Of a stretch of 64,000 nt of DNA, positions 1 through 8,674 are shown piece after piece (the stretch's first letter is position 1; every line of letters starts with the position of its first letter). The translations under genes and the position numbers were made by a program. The stretch lies in assembly GCF_016734805.1 (NCBI RefSeq), contig NZ_JAERQG010000001.1, positions 1,550,001 to 1,614,000 of the forward strand, written 5' to 3'. The notes beneath the pieces were generated by a model, which saw only the letters and a program-made list of their open reading frames with translations, was not told the DNA's origin and did no database searches. The stretch is from Marivirga atlantica. GTDB lineage: Bacteria; Bacteroidota; Bacteroidia; Cytophagales; Cyclobacteriaceae.

Positions 1-559
1 CAAAAGTTTCATCGGGAATAGGAGGAAAGAAAGGTACTTGTATAATTCCCCACCCATTAGGTTTTAGCACCCGATGTAACTCACCCATAGCTTTAAGGTC
101 ATCGTCAACATGTTCCATTACATGATTACAAAAGGTGACATCAAAAGTGTTTTCAGAAAATGGAATGTCATGTATGTCCATTTTCACTTTGGCAAGCGGT
201 GATTCAATGTCAGCTGTGATGTAATTTTCACCATGAATTTCCTCAAATCTATCCATAAAGCACTGCTCAGGTGCCACATGAAGCATCTTCAGTTTACTTT
301 TAAAGAAATCAGTTTTATTTTCCAGATATAGCCAGATGAGACGATGTCTTTCTAATGAAAGTGTATCGGGGCATAAAGCATTAGGACGAGGATTTACTCT
401 GCCATAAGGTAAAAACTTACGATATCCTTTCTTATTGATGGGGCAATAAACGTTGCTTCCTCTATAGAACAGACCAATTACTTTTAGGGCAACCCCACTT
501 ACTAACTGAATATATTTTCGAGGAATATTCCGAAGAATAAAACTAATTAGGTACTTCAT
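1..559 (-). CDS. SAM-dependent class I methyltransferase (3' end outside window)
   Basis: Reading the minus strand from the ATG at 559 gives about 186 residues running off the window edge, so the C-terminus is missing. The start is fixed by an in-frame TGA just upstream (563-565). The N-terminus is basic and hydrophobic, followed by a cysteine-containing segment (VYCPINKKGYRKFLPYG) and then a methyltransferase type-11 fold: motif I region LKMLHVAPEQ, acidic post-I strand ITADIES, and the FDVTFCNHVMEHV motif with the following LHRVLKPNGWGIIQVPFF strand. The family transfers methyl groups from SAM to small molecules, lipids or sugars; the substrate cannot be told. Similar proteins often sit in surface-polysaccharide loci, but no such neighbours are visible here. 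Confidence 0.8.
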   Translation of the reverse strand, partial: MKYLISFILRNIPRKYIQLVSGVALKVIGLFYRGSNVYCPINKKGYRKFLPYGRVNPRPNALCPDTLSLERHRLIWLYLENKTDFFKSKLKMLHVAPEQCFMDRFEEIHGENYITADIESPLAKVKMDIHDIPFSENTFDVTFCNHVMEHVDDDLKAMGELHRVLKPNGWGIIQVPFFPPIPDETF

Positions 560-739
560 ACATCATTTATAATGTGCGCAAAGTTAATGGTCTTTCTAGA
601 ATTTGTGATGCTTTACCAAATAAGTTATTGTTTGAAGTTAATCTTTTGTTGAGTAGATCTAAGCAAAGATAATGTGTGTTTAATCAAATAAAAGCAGTTT
701 TATTAGGTTTCATTTACGGAAAATCACCATTATTGTAGC

Positions 740-1138
740 ATGTGTGTAAGGTGTTTTTTAGTAGTCATATGTGTTTTATATAGTCTGAGTGGAGCAGCCC
801 AAATAGACTATAAGAAAAACTCTACTGAGAAAATTGAGCGTGAACCTGATTTAATTCCTAAGAATGAAAAGCAGCCCAGGCGTTTGTTGAGTATCTATAC
901 AAATGATACCAAAAGCATTTTGTATGGTAACCCTTGTATGGATGAGGTTACGGCTCGTTTCGGTTATGAATATGTAGTAATGCCTAAAAATGCCCATGGC
1001 TTTTCAAGTGGTATTAATAAAGCCTTACATAATTTTGGCGTTAAATTTATACTCTTCTTTCGTAATCCTTTCTGGAAAGTAATTGTCAACAAAAAAGCCA
1101 AAGAGTGTCGTCAGAAAACCGGTGATTATATGGGGTAG
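740..1138 (+). CDS. Secreted hypothetical protein
   Basis: This is a 132-residue protein I do not recognise as a named family. Residues 1-20 form a signal peptide (hydrophobic core FLVVICVLYSLSG, cleavage likely after GAA-Q), so the product is exported. The mature part begins with a charged, lysine-rich linker, then a segment with one cysteine (YGNPCMDEVTARFGYEY) and a basic C-terminal region with a second cysteine. It could be a small periplasmic protein. It stands alone between the methyltransferase on the opposite strand and a frameshifted small gene. Confidence 0.6.
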   Translation: MCVRCFLVVICVLYSLSGAAQIDYKKNSTEKIEREPDLIPKNEKQPRRLLSIYTNDTKSILYGNPCMDEVTARFGYEYVVMPKNAHGFSSGINKALHNFGVKFILFFRNPFWKVIVNKKAKECRQKTGDYMG

Positions 1139-1145
1139 CTTTTTT

Positions 1146-1413
1146 TTAGAACAAGCTCCCAAAAAGCAATACAAGACAAACAATAATCAGCACAACACCT
1201 ATCAAAAGAATAACAGTATTTCGTTTTCTATTGGCTTGCGCTTTAGCTTTTATAACTTTTAACACCTCAGGATCAGCTTTTTATATTTTGATTTTTTGGT
1301 CCTTTCTTGCCTCCTTTTTGAGTTAAGTTTCTATTAAGCGAATCTTTTAATAGAGCTCTATTACTCTTCATGCCATCCATTCCTGCTCTAGTAAATCCTA
1401 TTCCACCTCCCAT
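1146..1413 (-). pseudogene. Small single-pass membrane protein gene broken by a one-base frameshift
   Basis: From the ATG at 1413 the frame reads MGGGIGFTRAGMDGMKSNRA and continues for 46 codons to a TGA. The sequence then carries on smoothly in the next frame (ADPEVLKVIKAKAQANRKR, followed by a hydrophobic helix VILLIGVVLIIVCLVLLFG) to a stop at 1146. Removing a single A from the run of five A around 1280 joins both halves into one product of about 88 residues. An N-terminal basic region followed by one C-terminal membrane helix is a common layout for small Bacteroidota proteins. A real frameshift and a homopolymer sequencing error cannot be separated here. Confidence 0.6.
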
Positions 1414-1479
1414 AATTTTGTTTGTTAATTCAATTCAAGATAATAGAATTTAGCTTAAAAGAATAAGTTTTGATTATAT

Positions 1480-1530
1480 CGTCATTCCCGAAAATTAAGA
1501 AGTGTAACGAAGTAATTTATCGGGGATCTG
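1480..1530. repeat. Interspersed imperfect-palindrome element
   Basis: The segment starts with CGTCATTCCCGA and contains arms AAAATTA and TAATTT with a closing TCGGGGA, giving an imperfect hairpin. A similar head sequence (CGTCATTCCCGA) recurs at 43789 and a related one (CGTCATTGCGA) at 59951, all in intergenic space. This fits short palindromic intergenic repeats frequent in Bacteroidota genomes. The exact ends are uncertain. Confidence 0.4.
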
Positions 1531-1615
1531 TTCTATTTTAACGGGTGGTTAAAATGAATTACACTAGAAAACTAGTTTTCTACTTAAAGATTCCCTTTTT
1601 CAAGGAATCTTCAAA

Positions 1616-1873
1616 TTAACCATTATTTAAACTTTTAAAACATTCCCTGAATATCTCATCTATATTTGAACCCATTTCTTCCAAAACCAAGTCATTCAAT
1701 ATGCGATAAGACGCTCTCTTGCTATTGTAATTCAAGATATATGACTTATTGAATACAATTTCATTTTCAAGTAAGAACTTTTCTTTTTTCTTGGCTAATT
1801 GTTCCATGTTATTGGTAAAGCAATCGACTGCCTCTTTAACATTTTTTCCATAGAATTCTGAATCCATATCCAT
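1616..1873 (-). CDS. Small hypothetical protein
   Basis: An 85-residue acidic/lysine-rich protein that I do not recognise. It has no signal peptide or membrane segment and is predicted to be mostly helical (NNMEQLAKKKEKFLLENE is coiled-coil-like). AAAAGAG just before the ATG may act as a ribosome-binding site. It is isolated, downstream of the aceA terminator, and shows no obvious functional link to its neighbours. Confidence 0.45.
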   Translation of the reverse strand: MDMDSEFYGKNVKEAVDCFTNNMEQLAKKKEKFLLENEIVFNKSYILNYNSKRASYRILNDLVLEEMGSNIDEIFRECFKSLNNG

Positions 1874-1917
1874 CTCTTTTAGGTTAATTATAAGTTAGCT
1901 ATTTTCCACATGCAAAC

Positions 1918-1946
1918 AAAAAAAAGAGTGCCCTTGCGAGCACTCT
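1918..1946 (-). terminator. Rho-independent terminator of aceBA
   Basis: On the minus strand a perfect 7-bp stem (AGAGTGC/GCACTCT) with an 8-nt loop is followed by a T-rich tract. It lies 35 bp beyond the aceA stop codon. Confidence 0.8.
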
Positions 1947-1980
1947 AACCATCAAAACAAAACATATTGTCTTCTAATTG

Positions 1981-3258
1981 CTAAAACTGAGCTTCTTCAG
2001 TAGAACCTTTCAAGGCGGTAGTAGAAGCTTTTCCTTGTGTTACTGTATTTTGAACCATATCAAAGTAAGCGGTACCCACAAATGCCTGGTGCTTCACAGC
2101 TTTGAAGCCATCTGCCTGAAGCGCAAACTCTTTTTGTTGCAGTTTAGAGTAACCAGCCATGCCTTCTTCTTTGTAGGCCTTACTGATTTCGAACATAGCC
2201 GTATTTAAGGCATGGAAACCTGCCAATGTGATGAACTGGAACTTATAACCCATCTCAGCTAATTTTTCTCTGAACTCTAACATCTCATTTTGTGTCAGTT
2301 TAGAAGCCCAGTTGAATGAAGGGGAGCAGTTGTAAGCCAACATCTTATCAGGATACTTTTCTTTAATAGCCTGAGCAAATTCTCTTGCTTCTCCTAAGTC
2401 AGGATGTGAAGTTTCACACCAGATAAGGTCGGCATAAGGGGCATAGCTCAAACCTCTACTGATAGCTTGCTGTAAACCATTTTTTACTTTGAAGAAACCT
2501 TCATCAGTTCTTTCACCACTTTCAATAAACTCGTGATCTCTTGGATCGATGTCGCTTGTTAATAGGTTAGCAGCGTCTGCATCAGTTCTGGCTATGATTA
2601 TAGTGGGCGTACCCATTACATCGGTTGCTAAACGAGCGGCAACCAATTTGTTGATAGCTTCCTGAGTAGGTACTAATACTTTTCCGCCCAGGTGACCACA
2701 TTTTTTAGCAGACGACAATTGGTCTTCAAAGTGAACACCAGCTGCTCCGGCTTCAATCATGCCTTTCATTAATTCGAAGGCATTTAAGTTGCCACCGAAG
2801 CCTGCTTCTGCATCTGCAACAATTGGCGCTAACCAATGTACATCACCTTCACCAGTTACCGACTGGATTTGGTCTGCTCTTAATAGGGCATTGTTAATAC
2901 GCTTTACAACACTCGGTACACTATCGGCAGGGTAAAGGCTTTGGTCTGGGTACATTTGGCCACCTAGGTTCGCATCTGCAGCTACTTGCCATCCGCTTAA
3001 ATAGATTGCTTTTAATCCGGCCTGAACCTCCTGAATGGCCTGGTTTCCTGTAAGAGCTCCTAAGCCAGCTACATATTCTTCAGACTTTAATAGGTTCCAA
3101 AGTCTTTCAGCACCGTGCTTAGCTAAACTGTGCTCGATTTTCACAGAACCACGTAGTTTCACTACTTCTTCTGCTGTATAAGGTCTTTCAACACCTTTCC
3201 ACCTTGGGTTGGTAGACCATTCTTGTACTAATTCATTTATCTTTTCTTGCGTAGTCAT
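1981..3258 (-). CDS. aceA: Isocitrate lyase
   Basis: Cytoplasmic enzyme of the glyoxylate shunt that splits isocitrate into glyoxylate and succinate, allowing growth on acetate or fatty acids. At 425 residues it has the usual bacterial length. The family signature is complete: the catalytic KKCGH motif is at residues 185-189 (C187 is the active-site base), preceded by GVHFEDQ, with the substrate/Mg region [10 protein letters not shown] near 148-156 and NCSPSFNW further on. It follows aceB by 48 bp on the same strand, so the two are very likely co-transcribed from the promoter upstream of aceB. A strong terminator follows. Confidence 0.97.
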   Translation of the reverse strand: MTTQEKINELVQEWSTNPRWKGVERPYTAEEVVKLRGSVKIEHSLAKHGAERLWNLLKSEEYVAGLGALTGNQAIQEVQAGLKAIYLSGWQVAADANLGGQMYPDQSLYPADSVPSVVKRINNALLRADQIQSVTGEGDVHWLAPIVADAEAGFGGNLNAFELMKGMIEAGAAGVHFEDQLSSAKKCGHLGGKVLVPTQEAINKLVAARLATDVMGTPTIIIARTDADAANLLTSDIDPRDHEFIESGERTDEGFFKVKNGLQQAISRGLSYAPYADLIWCETSHPDLGEAREFAQAIKEKYPDKMLAYNCSPSFNWASKLTQNEMLEFREKLAEMGYKFQFITLAGFHALNTAMFEISKAYKEEGMAGYSKLQQKEFALQADGFKAVKHQAFVGTAYFDMVQNTVTQGKASTTALKGSTEEAQF

Positions 3259-3306
3259 CTTTGTTATTATTTAAGGTTTAATGATTAATTCTATTAATTA
3301 AGAGGC

Positions 3307-4902
3307 TTATAAAAATGGATATGCCTTTAGCGTTAAGAATTCCTCAAAGTCAGAATCCATTACCAGTTCTTCTAAGAGGATAACCGCTAAATCAATCTTG
3401 GCAGTATCCAGTCTTTCCTGAGGTAACATGGCTTTCACTTTTTCTAATTCTTCGGCTACCAATCTTTTGAAAAGTGCTCTGTTGAAAATCTTTCCATTTT
3501 TGAAGCTGATGTGGTTATGGTACCATTGCCATAATTGGGCTCTGCTGATTTCTGCGGTAGCGGCATCTTCCATTAAGTTGTAAAGCGCTACAGCTCCTTG
3601 TCCCTGCAACCAGGCTTCAATGTATAGTAAGCTTACGTTGATGTTCATGCGCACCCCTTTTTCGGTGATTACACCGAAAGTGTCATCGAAAGAGCAAAGG
3701 TCTTTGGCCTCAACGCATAATGTTTCACGCTTCTCTTCTCTTTGGTTTTTGCGGCCTTGAAGCACGTCATCAAATACTTCATATACGGTGTCGATTAAAC
3801 CTGGGTGAGCTACCCAGCTGCCATCATAGCCTGCTGTTGCTTCAATGGTTTTATCTTTTCTTACTTTTTGTAAAGCATCTTTATTGGTTTCCTCATCTTT
3901 TGAAGGAATGAAAGCGGACATTCCACCGATAGCCATCGCACCTCTTTTGTGGCAAACCTGTACCAATAAATTGGCATAAGCTTTCATAAATGGAACGGTC
4001 ATCGTCAGGTTTACCCTATCAGGTAAAATATATTCTGGTCTGTCTCTGAACTGCTTGATTACACTGAATAAGTAATCCCATCTACCGGCATTTAAGCCGG
4101 CCATGTGCTTACGCAAAGAATAAACTATTTCTTCCATTTGGTAAGCAGCAGTAATTGTTTCTACTAAAACTGTAGCTTTGATTGTTCCAGACTGAAGGCC
4201 TAAAGCTTCCTGAGCGTATTCAAAAACATCATTCCACCATTCAGCTTCTTTGTAATGCTCTAGTTTTGGTAGGTAGAAGTACGGGCCTGCACCTCTTCTT
4301 AGCAACTCATGTGCATTATGGAAAAAGTAAAGACCGAAATCGAATAATGAAGCAGCTATAGGTCTTTCATTAATTTCGAAATGCTTTTCTACCAGATGCA
4401 AACCTCTTGGTCTTACTTTAAGCGTAGCTGTTTGCTCATTTAAAGTATAGCTTTTGCCTTGCTCGTTGGTGAAATCAACCTGGTGTCTAATGGCATCAAA
4501 TAAGTTTTGCTGACCATCCAACATATTTTCGATAGTTGGTGAAGAGGCATCTTCAAAATCAGCCATGAAAACTTTAGCTTTACTGTTTAGCGCGTTAATG
4601 ATCATTTTACGATCAACGGGGCCTGTAATCTCCACTCTTCTATCTAACAGTATTTCGGGTAATTCCGCTACCTGCCAGTTTTTATCAGAACGGATATGTG
4701 CGGTTTCTCTTAAGAAATCAGGTTGCTCACCTGCAGAGAAAGCGCGTTGTTGTGATTTTCTGGCTTCCAAAAGCGCTCTTCTTCTTTCATCAAAGCGCTC
4801 GTGTAATTCAAGCAAAAAGTTTTTGGCCTCATCAGTTAATAAGGCATGCTTTAATTCTTGAGTGTTTCTTGCTTTGGGCTTTATTGCTGATAGTGTTTCC
4901 AT
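3307..4902 (-). CDS. aceB: Malate synthase A
   Basis: Condenses glyoxylate with acetyl-CoA to give malate, the second glyoxylate-shunt step. The product is about 531 residues, typical for the A isoform. Recognisable segments are RRVEITGPVDRKMIINALNS, the Mg-binding stretch KVFMADFEDASSP, the TVLVETITAAYQMEEI strand of the TIM barrel, and DGSWVAHPGL near the C-terminal active-site domain. The ATG at 4902 (METLSAIKPK) is preferred because it aligns with the start of other malate synthases. An in-frame start ten codons upstream would place the mRNA start almost on the promoter. First gene of the aceBA unit, divergent from its probable regulator. Confidence 0.96.
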   Translation of the reverse strand: METLSAIKPKARNTQELKHALLTDEAKNFLLELHERFDERRRALLEARKSQQRAFSAGEQPDFLRETAHIRSDKNWQVAELPEILLDRRVEITGPVDRKMIINALNSKAKVFMADFEDASSPTIENMLDGQQNLFDAIRHQVDFTNEQGKSYTLNEQTATLKVRPRGLHLVEKHFEINERPIAASLFDFGLYFFHNAHELLRRGAGPYFYLPKLEHYKEAEWWNDVFEYAQEALGLQSGTIKATVLVETITAAYQMEEIVYSLRKHMAGLNAGRWDYLFSVIKQFRDRPEYILPDRVNLTMTVPFMKAYANLLVQVCHKRGAMAIGGMSAFIPSKDEETNKDALQKVRKDKTIEATAGYDGSWVAHPGLIDTVYEVFDDVLQGRKNQREEKRETLCVEAKDLCSFDDTFGVITEKGVRMNINVSLLYIEAWLQGQGAVALYNLMEDAATAEISRAQLWQWYHNHISFKNGKIFNRALFKRLVAEELEKVKAMLPQERLDTAKIDLAVILLEELVMDSDFEEFLTLKAYPFL

Positions 4903-4929
4903 TGTCTTAATTTTTTGCTGATGATGAAT

Positions 4930-4960
4930 CAAACTTAGGGAAGCGAAAATTATTAAACAA
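4930..4960 (-). promoter_or_regulatory. aceBA promoter, Bacteroidota type
   Basis: Reading the minus strand, TTG (4960-4958) is separated by 20 bp from TAAGTTTG (4937-4930), a match to the Bacteroidota sigma-factor consensus TTTG-N19-20-TAnnTTTG. Transcription would begin about 20 bp upstream of the aceB ATG at 4902. The -33 element touches the palindromic operator at 4960-4973. Confidence 0.6.
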
Positions 4961-5002
4961 GCGAATATTCGCTAATGAAAATTATTCGCTATATTAGCGA
5001 AT
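4960..5002. promoter_or_regulatory. Paired palindromic operators between aceB and the XRE regulator
   Basis: A perfect 14-bp palindrome AGCGAATATTCGCT lies at 4960-4973. A second inverted repeat with the same half-sites (ATTCGCT, 5-bp spacer, AGCGAAT) lies at 4984-5002. Further single half-sites occur at 4942-4947 (AGCGAA) and 5059-5065 (ATTCGCT). The first palindrome overlaps the -33 element of the aceBA promoter. The most economical reading is binding by the divergent XRE protein; this is inference. Confidence 0.65.
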
Positions 5003-5115
5003 GGCTTCTCGGTAAGCAGGGCATGAAAAGCGGAGATAAAAAAAAATAAAGTTTTTTTATTCGCTTGCTTAGTGTAGAGCCTTTTGATGATGATTCGCCA
5101 GAAAATGTTAACAAC

Positions 5116-6591
5116 ATGGAAGTTACAGAAGAAAATATAAGGCTCATTTTTGGGCTTAAGGTTAGGCAGCTCAGGCAGGAAAAAGGTCTTTCCTTTGCTG
5201 CACTTAGTAAGGATACAGGCTTAAGTGCCTCATACCTTAATGAAATAGAGAAAGGCAAGAAATATCCTAAAACGGAGAAAATAGCGAAGCTTGCTGAATC
5301 TTTAGGCGTAAGTTATGATTGGCTGATTTCCCTTCAGCTCAGTAAGAACCTGGCACCTGTAAGCCAACTTTTGAAATCGAATCTACTTTCTGATTTACCC
5401 TTAGAAATGTTTGGGCTGGAGCCTGCTGTATTATTGGAAATGCTTAGTAATGCTCCAGCCAAATTAGGTGCTTTCTTAAGTACCATTATTGAAATAAGCA
5501 GGAACTATGGTATGCAGGTGGAAAACCTCTATTATAATATGCTGCGCTCTTACCAGGAGATGTATGATAATTACTTTGAGGAATTGGAGCAATCTGTTAA
5601 AGCCTTTAAAAAGAAGTATGTACAGCCGGATGAGGAAGGGCTTTCTTATGAGACGCTGGCTTCCATTTTAATAAATGATTTTAATTATTCCATTGATAAA
5701 GAAAGTTTGGGCAGTCAGGTAGAGCTTGCCAAACTGAGAACGATTTTCATGGAAGGAGATAAAAAGCGACTGCTCTTAAATCCTCTTTTAAATGAAGCAC
5801 AACAGCGCTTTGCAGTAGGGCAGGAGCTGGCTTATGCCTATCTTAAACTTAAGCCCAGACCAAAAACTACTACCTGGATTGAGGTAAGCTCTTTCGAGGA
5901 ATTGTTAAATAATTTTAAAGCTTCGTACTTCTCATGTGCACTTTTGCTGGATGAAGATTTGGTGAAGCAAGATCTTGAAAAATGGCTCAAGCAAGATGCT
6001 CTTGATGCAGATTTATTGATGAGTTATTTGGATAAATACCAGTGTTCCCCGGAAGTATTGCTTCACCGAATGACTAATCTATTGCCTCGCCATTTCGGAA
6101 TAAGAGAGCTATTCTTTTTAAGGTTTACCAAGAATGAGGATAAATTCAAACTCACTAAAGAAATGCATCTTTCAGGTTTGCATAATCCACATGGTACGGC
6201 TTTAGACGAGCATTATTGCCGCAGGTGGATATCCATTGAGTTATTACAAAAGATGAATGTGGTTGGTGATAAAAAAGTGATCTGCAAAAGTCAAAGGAGT
6301 AAATATGCTGATTCTGACAATGAGTATCTGATTATTACGCTGGCGAAAGTATCGGAGAATCCTTCAGTGCCTAATAGTAGTGTATCAATTGGCATGCTGA
6401 TCAATAAAAATTTGAAGCAGAAACTGAAGTTTTGGAACGATCCGAATATTCCTATCCGTGTGGTAAATGAAACCTGTGAGACCTGCTCTCTAAGAAATTG
6501 CGAGGAGCGCGCTGCGCCACCTGAGCGCTATGAAACCAAGCAGAAAAATATTGCCATGAAGGCTGCTTTGAAGGCACTCACTGAGAGCTAA
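5116..6591 (+). CDS. XRE-family regulator of the RamB/ScfR type
   Basis: A 491-residue DNA-binding regulator. Residues about 10-65 form an XRE helix-turn-helix (LRQEKGLSFAALSKDTGLS, then YLNEIEKGKKYP). The middle contains a degenerate ImmA/IrrE-like stretch (AQQRFAVGQELAYAYL) where the HExxH metal site is lost. The C-terminus carries the cysteine motif C454-C457-C462 followed by ERAAPPE, typical of the DUF2083 'short-chain fatty acyl' regulators. RamB of Corynebacterium has this architecture and controls aceA and aceB. Divergence from aceBA across shared palindromes argues for the same role here. The ATG at 5116 starts just ahead of the helix-turn-helix; an upstream TTG at 5065 would fall on an operator half-site. 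Confidence 0.85.
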   Translation: MEVTEENIRLIFGLKVRQLRQEKGLSFAALSKDTGLSASYLNEIEKGKKYPKTEKIAKLAESLGVSYDWLISLQLSKNLAPVSQLLKSNLLSDLPLEMFGLEPAVLLEMLSNAPAKLGAFLSTIIEISRNYGMQVENLYYNMLRSYQEMYDNYFEELEQSVKAFKKKYVQPDEEGLSYETLASILINDFNYSIDKESLGSQVELAKLRTIFMEGDKKRLLLNPLLNEAQQRFAVGQELAYAYLKLKPRPKTTTWIEVSSFEELLNNFKASYFSCALLLDEDLVKQDLEKWLKQDALDADLLMSYLDKYQCSPEVLLHRMTNLLPRHFGIRELFFLRFTKNEDKFKLTKEMHLSGLHNPHGTALDEHYCRRWISIELLQKMNVVGDKKVICKSQRSKYADSDNEYLIITLAKVSENPSVPNSSVSIGMLINKNLKQKLKFWNDPNIPIRVVNETCETCSLRNCEERAAPPERYETKQKNIAMKAALKALTES

Positions 6592-6659
6592 ATGTGCGTA
6601 ACAATTGTTACTAAAGTTGGTAGGCGATCAAGCTACTTTTGTGACAAACAAAAAAGGGA

Positions 6660-7466
6660 ATGATAGAAATTATAGGATTTATATGTGCAGCTATTATAGG
6701 TATCTCGCTCGGGCTAATTGGAGGAGGCGGTTCAATATTGACCGTTCCGGTTTTAGTTTATCTGCTTGGTGTTGATCCTATTTTGGCTACTGCCTATTCT
6801 CTTTTTATTGTAGGCCTTTCTGCTTTAATTGGTGGTATTAGCTATGCAAGAAAAGGACTGGTTGCCTATAAAACAGGAGCGGTTTTTACCATTCCCGCTT
6901 TATCCACTGTGTATTTAACACGTCTTTATCTGGTGCCAAATCTACCTGAAGTATTATTTACAGTAGGCGCATTTGATGTGCATAAACATTTAGGTATTTT
7001 ATTACTTTTCGCGATTCTAATGGTTATAGCGGCTATTTCTATGATCCGAAGAGGCAGTGGTGAACAAGTTGTAAACCCTGATCATACTTCAGGAAAGTCT
7101 AACTATTTACTGATGGTTTTTGCAGGTATAATAGTAGGTTTACTGGCAGGCATGGTGGGAGCAGGTGGTGGATTTCTAATTATTCCTGCTCTTGTGATTT
7201 TTGGCAGACTACCAATGAAAAAGGCAATTGGTACCTCTTTACTTATTATTGCTGTCAATTCCTTAATTGGCTTTACGGGAGATTTACAAGTGGGGCTTCC
7301 GATAGACTGGATTTTTCTTTTAAAATTTGCGGGTATTGCTGGAGCAGGTATTTTCATTGGAACATTTTTCTCAGAAAAGGTAAATGGTCAGCAATTAAAG
7401 AAGGGCTTTGGATGGTTTGTGTTAGCAATGGGCTGCTTAATACTTGTTAAAGAGTTGCTTTTGTAA
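6660..7466 (+). CDS. TauE/SafE-family membrane transporter
   Basis: A 268-residue integral membrane protein with about eight hydrophobic helices arranged as two repeated halves. Each half begins with the family's glycine-rich signature (GISLGLIGGGGSILTVPVLV near residue 15; GLLAGMVGAGGGFLIIPAL near 160). Members export or import sulfite, sulfoacetate, taurine or other small anions across the inner membrane; the substrate is not deducible. AAAAAAGGGA immediately before the ATG may serve as a ribosome-binding site. It follows the XRE regulator on the same strand by 68 bp and could be read through from it. Confidence 0.88.
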   Translation: MIEIIGFICAAIIGISLGLIGGGGSILTVPVLVYLLGVDPILATAYSLFIVGLSALIGGISYARKGLVAYKTGAVFTIPALSTVYLTRLYLVPNLPEVLFTVGAFDVHKHLGILLLFAILMVIAAISMIRRGSGEQVVNPDHTSGKSNYLLMVFAGIIVGLLAGMVGAGGGFLIIPALVIFGRLPMKKAIGTSLLIIAVNSLIGFTGDLQVGLPIDWIFLLKFAGIAGAGIFIGTFFSEKVNGQQLKKGFGWFVLAMGCLILVKELLL

Positions 7467-7472
7467 AAATAA

Positions 7473-7500
7473 AAAGGTCTGGCATTTGCCAAACCTCTTT
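7473..7500 (-). terminator. Terminator between convergent genes
   Basis: A stem of 8-9 bp with one mismatch (AGGTCTGGC/GCCAAACCT) lies between the convergent transporter and nitroreductase genes. The T tract is best on the minus strand, so it mainly ends the nitroreductase transcript, and it may work weakly in the other direction. Confidence 0.65.
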
Positions 7501-7508
7501 CACTTGAC

Positions 7509-8141
7509 TTAATCTACTACACTTACCAAATCTTCTTTTGGCTTACGTACTTTCTTTAAGTTTACTAACCAATCGTTGTCAGCATCTCTGTAGCCTATAG
7601 GTAACATCACACAACTCTTTAATCCTTTGTCTTCTAATTTTAGGATTTTATCCAGAGCGTCAGTATCGAAGCCTTCCATAGGCGTACTATCAACACCTTC
7701 AAATGCAGCTGCGGAAAGTGCTTGAGAAAATGCGATATAAGCTTGCCTTGCAGCATGATTGAAATTCTCTTCTGATGACCTTTTCGGATAATGACCGAGT
7801 AATTGCTGGCGGTAATTCTCCCAACCTTCATTTTTGAAACCTCTCACTTCATTTACCAAATCAAACATATAGTTGATGCGATCTTCTGTGTAATTATCCC
7901 AAGCTGCAAAAACCAATAGGTGTGAGCAATCAGAAACGACAGACTGGTTCCAGGCAATCTTCCTGATTTCGTCTTTTACCTCTTGATTGGTAACAACGAT
8001 AATTTCAAAAGGCTGTAAACCGCTTGATGTTGGGGCCAGAGAAGCAGCCTCAATGATATTATCTAGTTTCTCCTGTGATACTTTTTCGCCATTCATGGCT
8101 TTTGTGGCATAACGCCAGTTTAACTTATCTAATAATTCCAT
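7509..8141 (-). CDS. NAD(P)H-dependent nitroreductase-family oxidoreductase
   Basis: A 210-residue flavoprotein of the NfsB/NfnB-like nitroreductase superfamily. FMN-binding features are at the N-terminus (RYATKAMNGEKVSQEKLDNI, then EAASLAPTSSGLQPFEIIVV), with AYIAFSQALSAAAFEGVDSTPMEGF-like central segments (around residues 130-160) and the C-terminal LPIGYRDADNDW. These enzymes reduce nitroaromatics, quinones or enals with NAD(P)H. It lies 83 bp downstream of the MarR/DoxX pair on the same strand. Such MarR-DoxX-nitroreductase groups often respond to quinone or electrophile stress, which suggests shared control by the MarR protein. Confidence 0.88.
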   Translation of the reverse strand: MELLDKLNWRYATKAMNGEKVSQEKLDNIIEAASLAPTSSGLQPFEIIVVTNQEVKDEIRKIAWNQSVVSDCSHLLVFAAWDNYTEDRINYMFDLVNEVRGFKNEGWENYRQQLLGHYPKRSSEENFNHAARQAYIAFSQALSAAAFEGVDSTPMEGFDTDALDKILKLEDKGLKSCVMLPIGYRDADNDWLVNLKKVRKPKEDLVSVVD

Positions 8142-8224
8142 ATAGAATTTTATGTTGAAAATTGAACATCGAACACCAGAGAATTTCTGATGTCAATAAA
8201 TTTGAAATATGATTTATAAATAGA

Positions 8225-8674
8225 CTATTGTTTTGGTTTGCTCAGTGCATCCATCCATTTACAGAGTGTATTTTTAAGCTGATTCACTTCTTCTGCTGAC
8301 ATGTTTTCAGATGACACGGCAGCTAATAAATTGTGCGGTATTTCTGCAGCTTCATTTTTCAAAGCACTGCCTTTCTTGGTCAATTCAATAATGACAGTCC
8401 TTTCATCTTGCTCAGATCTTTTCCTTTGCAATAGTGATTGGCTTTCCATACGCTTCAGTAAAGGTGAAACTGTATTGGTGTTGAGCAATAATTTCCTCGT
8501 AATATGATTGATGGATACCCCATCATTTTCCCACAAAACAAGCATCACCAAATACTGAGGATAGGTTAATCCCAGTGGCTCAAGGTATGGCTGGTAGGCC
8601 TGTGTTATTAGCCGTGAGACTGAATAAATCGGGAAGCATAACTGATTTTCCAGTAATAACTCTGGTTTATCCAT
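8225..8674 (-). CDS. MarR-family transcriptional regulator
   Basis: A 149-residue winged-helix repressor. The DNA-binding core is visible as GLTYPQYLVMLVLWENDGVS, the recognition helix region TVSPLLKRMESQSLLQRKRS, and the wing SEQDERTVIIELT. No conserved N-terminal redox cysteine of the OhrR type is placed as expected; C13 (QLCFPIYS) is the only candidate and does match the OhrR position (LDNQLCFALY). An OhrR-like peroxide or electrophile sensor is therefore possible. It overlaps the DoxX gene by 8 bp and is co-transcribed from the promoter-operator at 9108-9144. Confidence 0.9.
   Translation of the reverse strand: MDKPELLLENQLCFPIYSVSRLITQAYQPYLEPLGLTYPQYLVMLVLWENDGVSINHITRKLLLNTNTVSPLLKRMESQSLLQRKRSEQDERTVIIELTKKGSALKNEAAEIPHNLLAAVSSENMSAEEVNQLKNTLCKWMDALSKPKQ

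Noticed and set aside
1978-2208. Plus-strand open frame opposite aceA
   Set aside because: Lies wholly inside the clear isocitrate lyase gene in another frame; the same applies to the many antisense frames inside lon, hslU, trp genes and others.
5065-5115. TTG start for the XRE regulator
   Set aside because: It would lie inside an operator half-site, and the extra residues precede the normal start of the helix-turn-helix domain; ATG at 5116 fits better.
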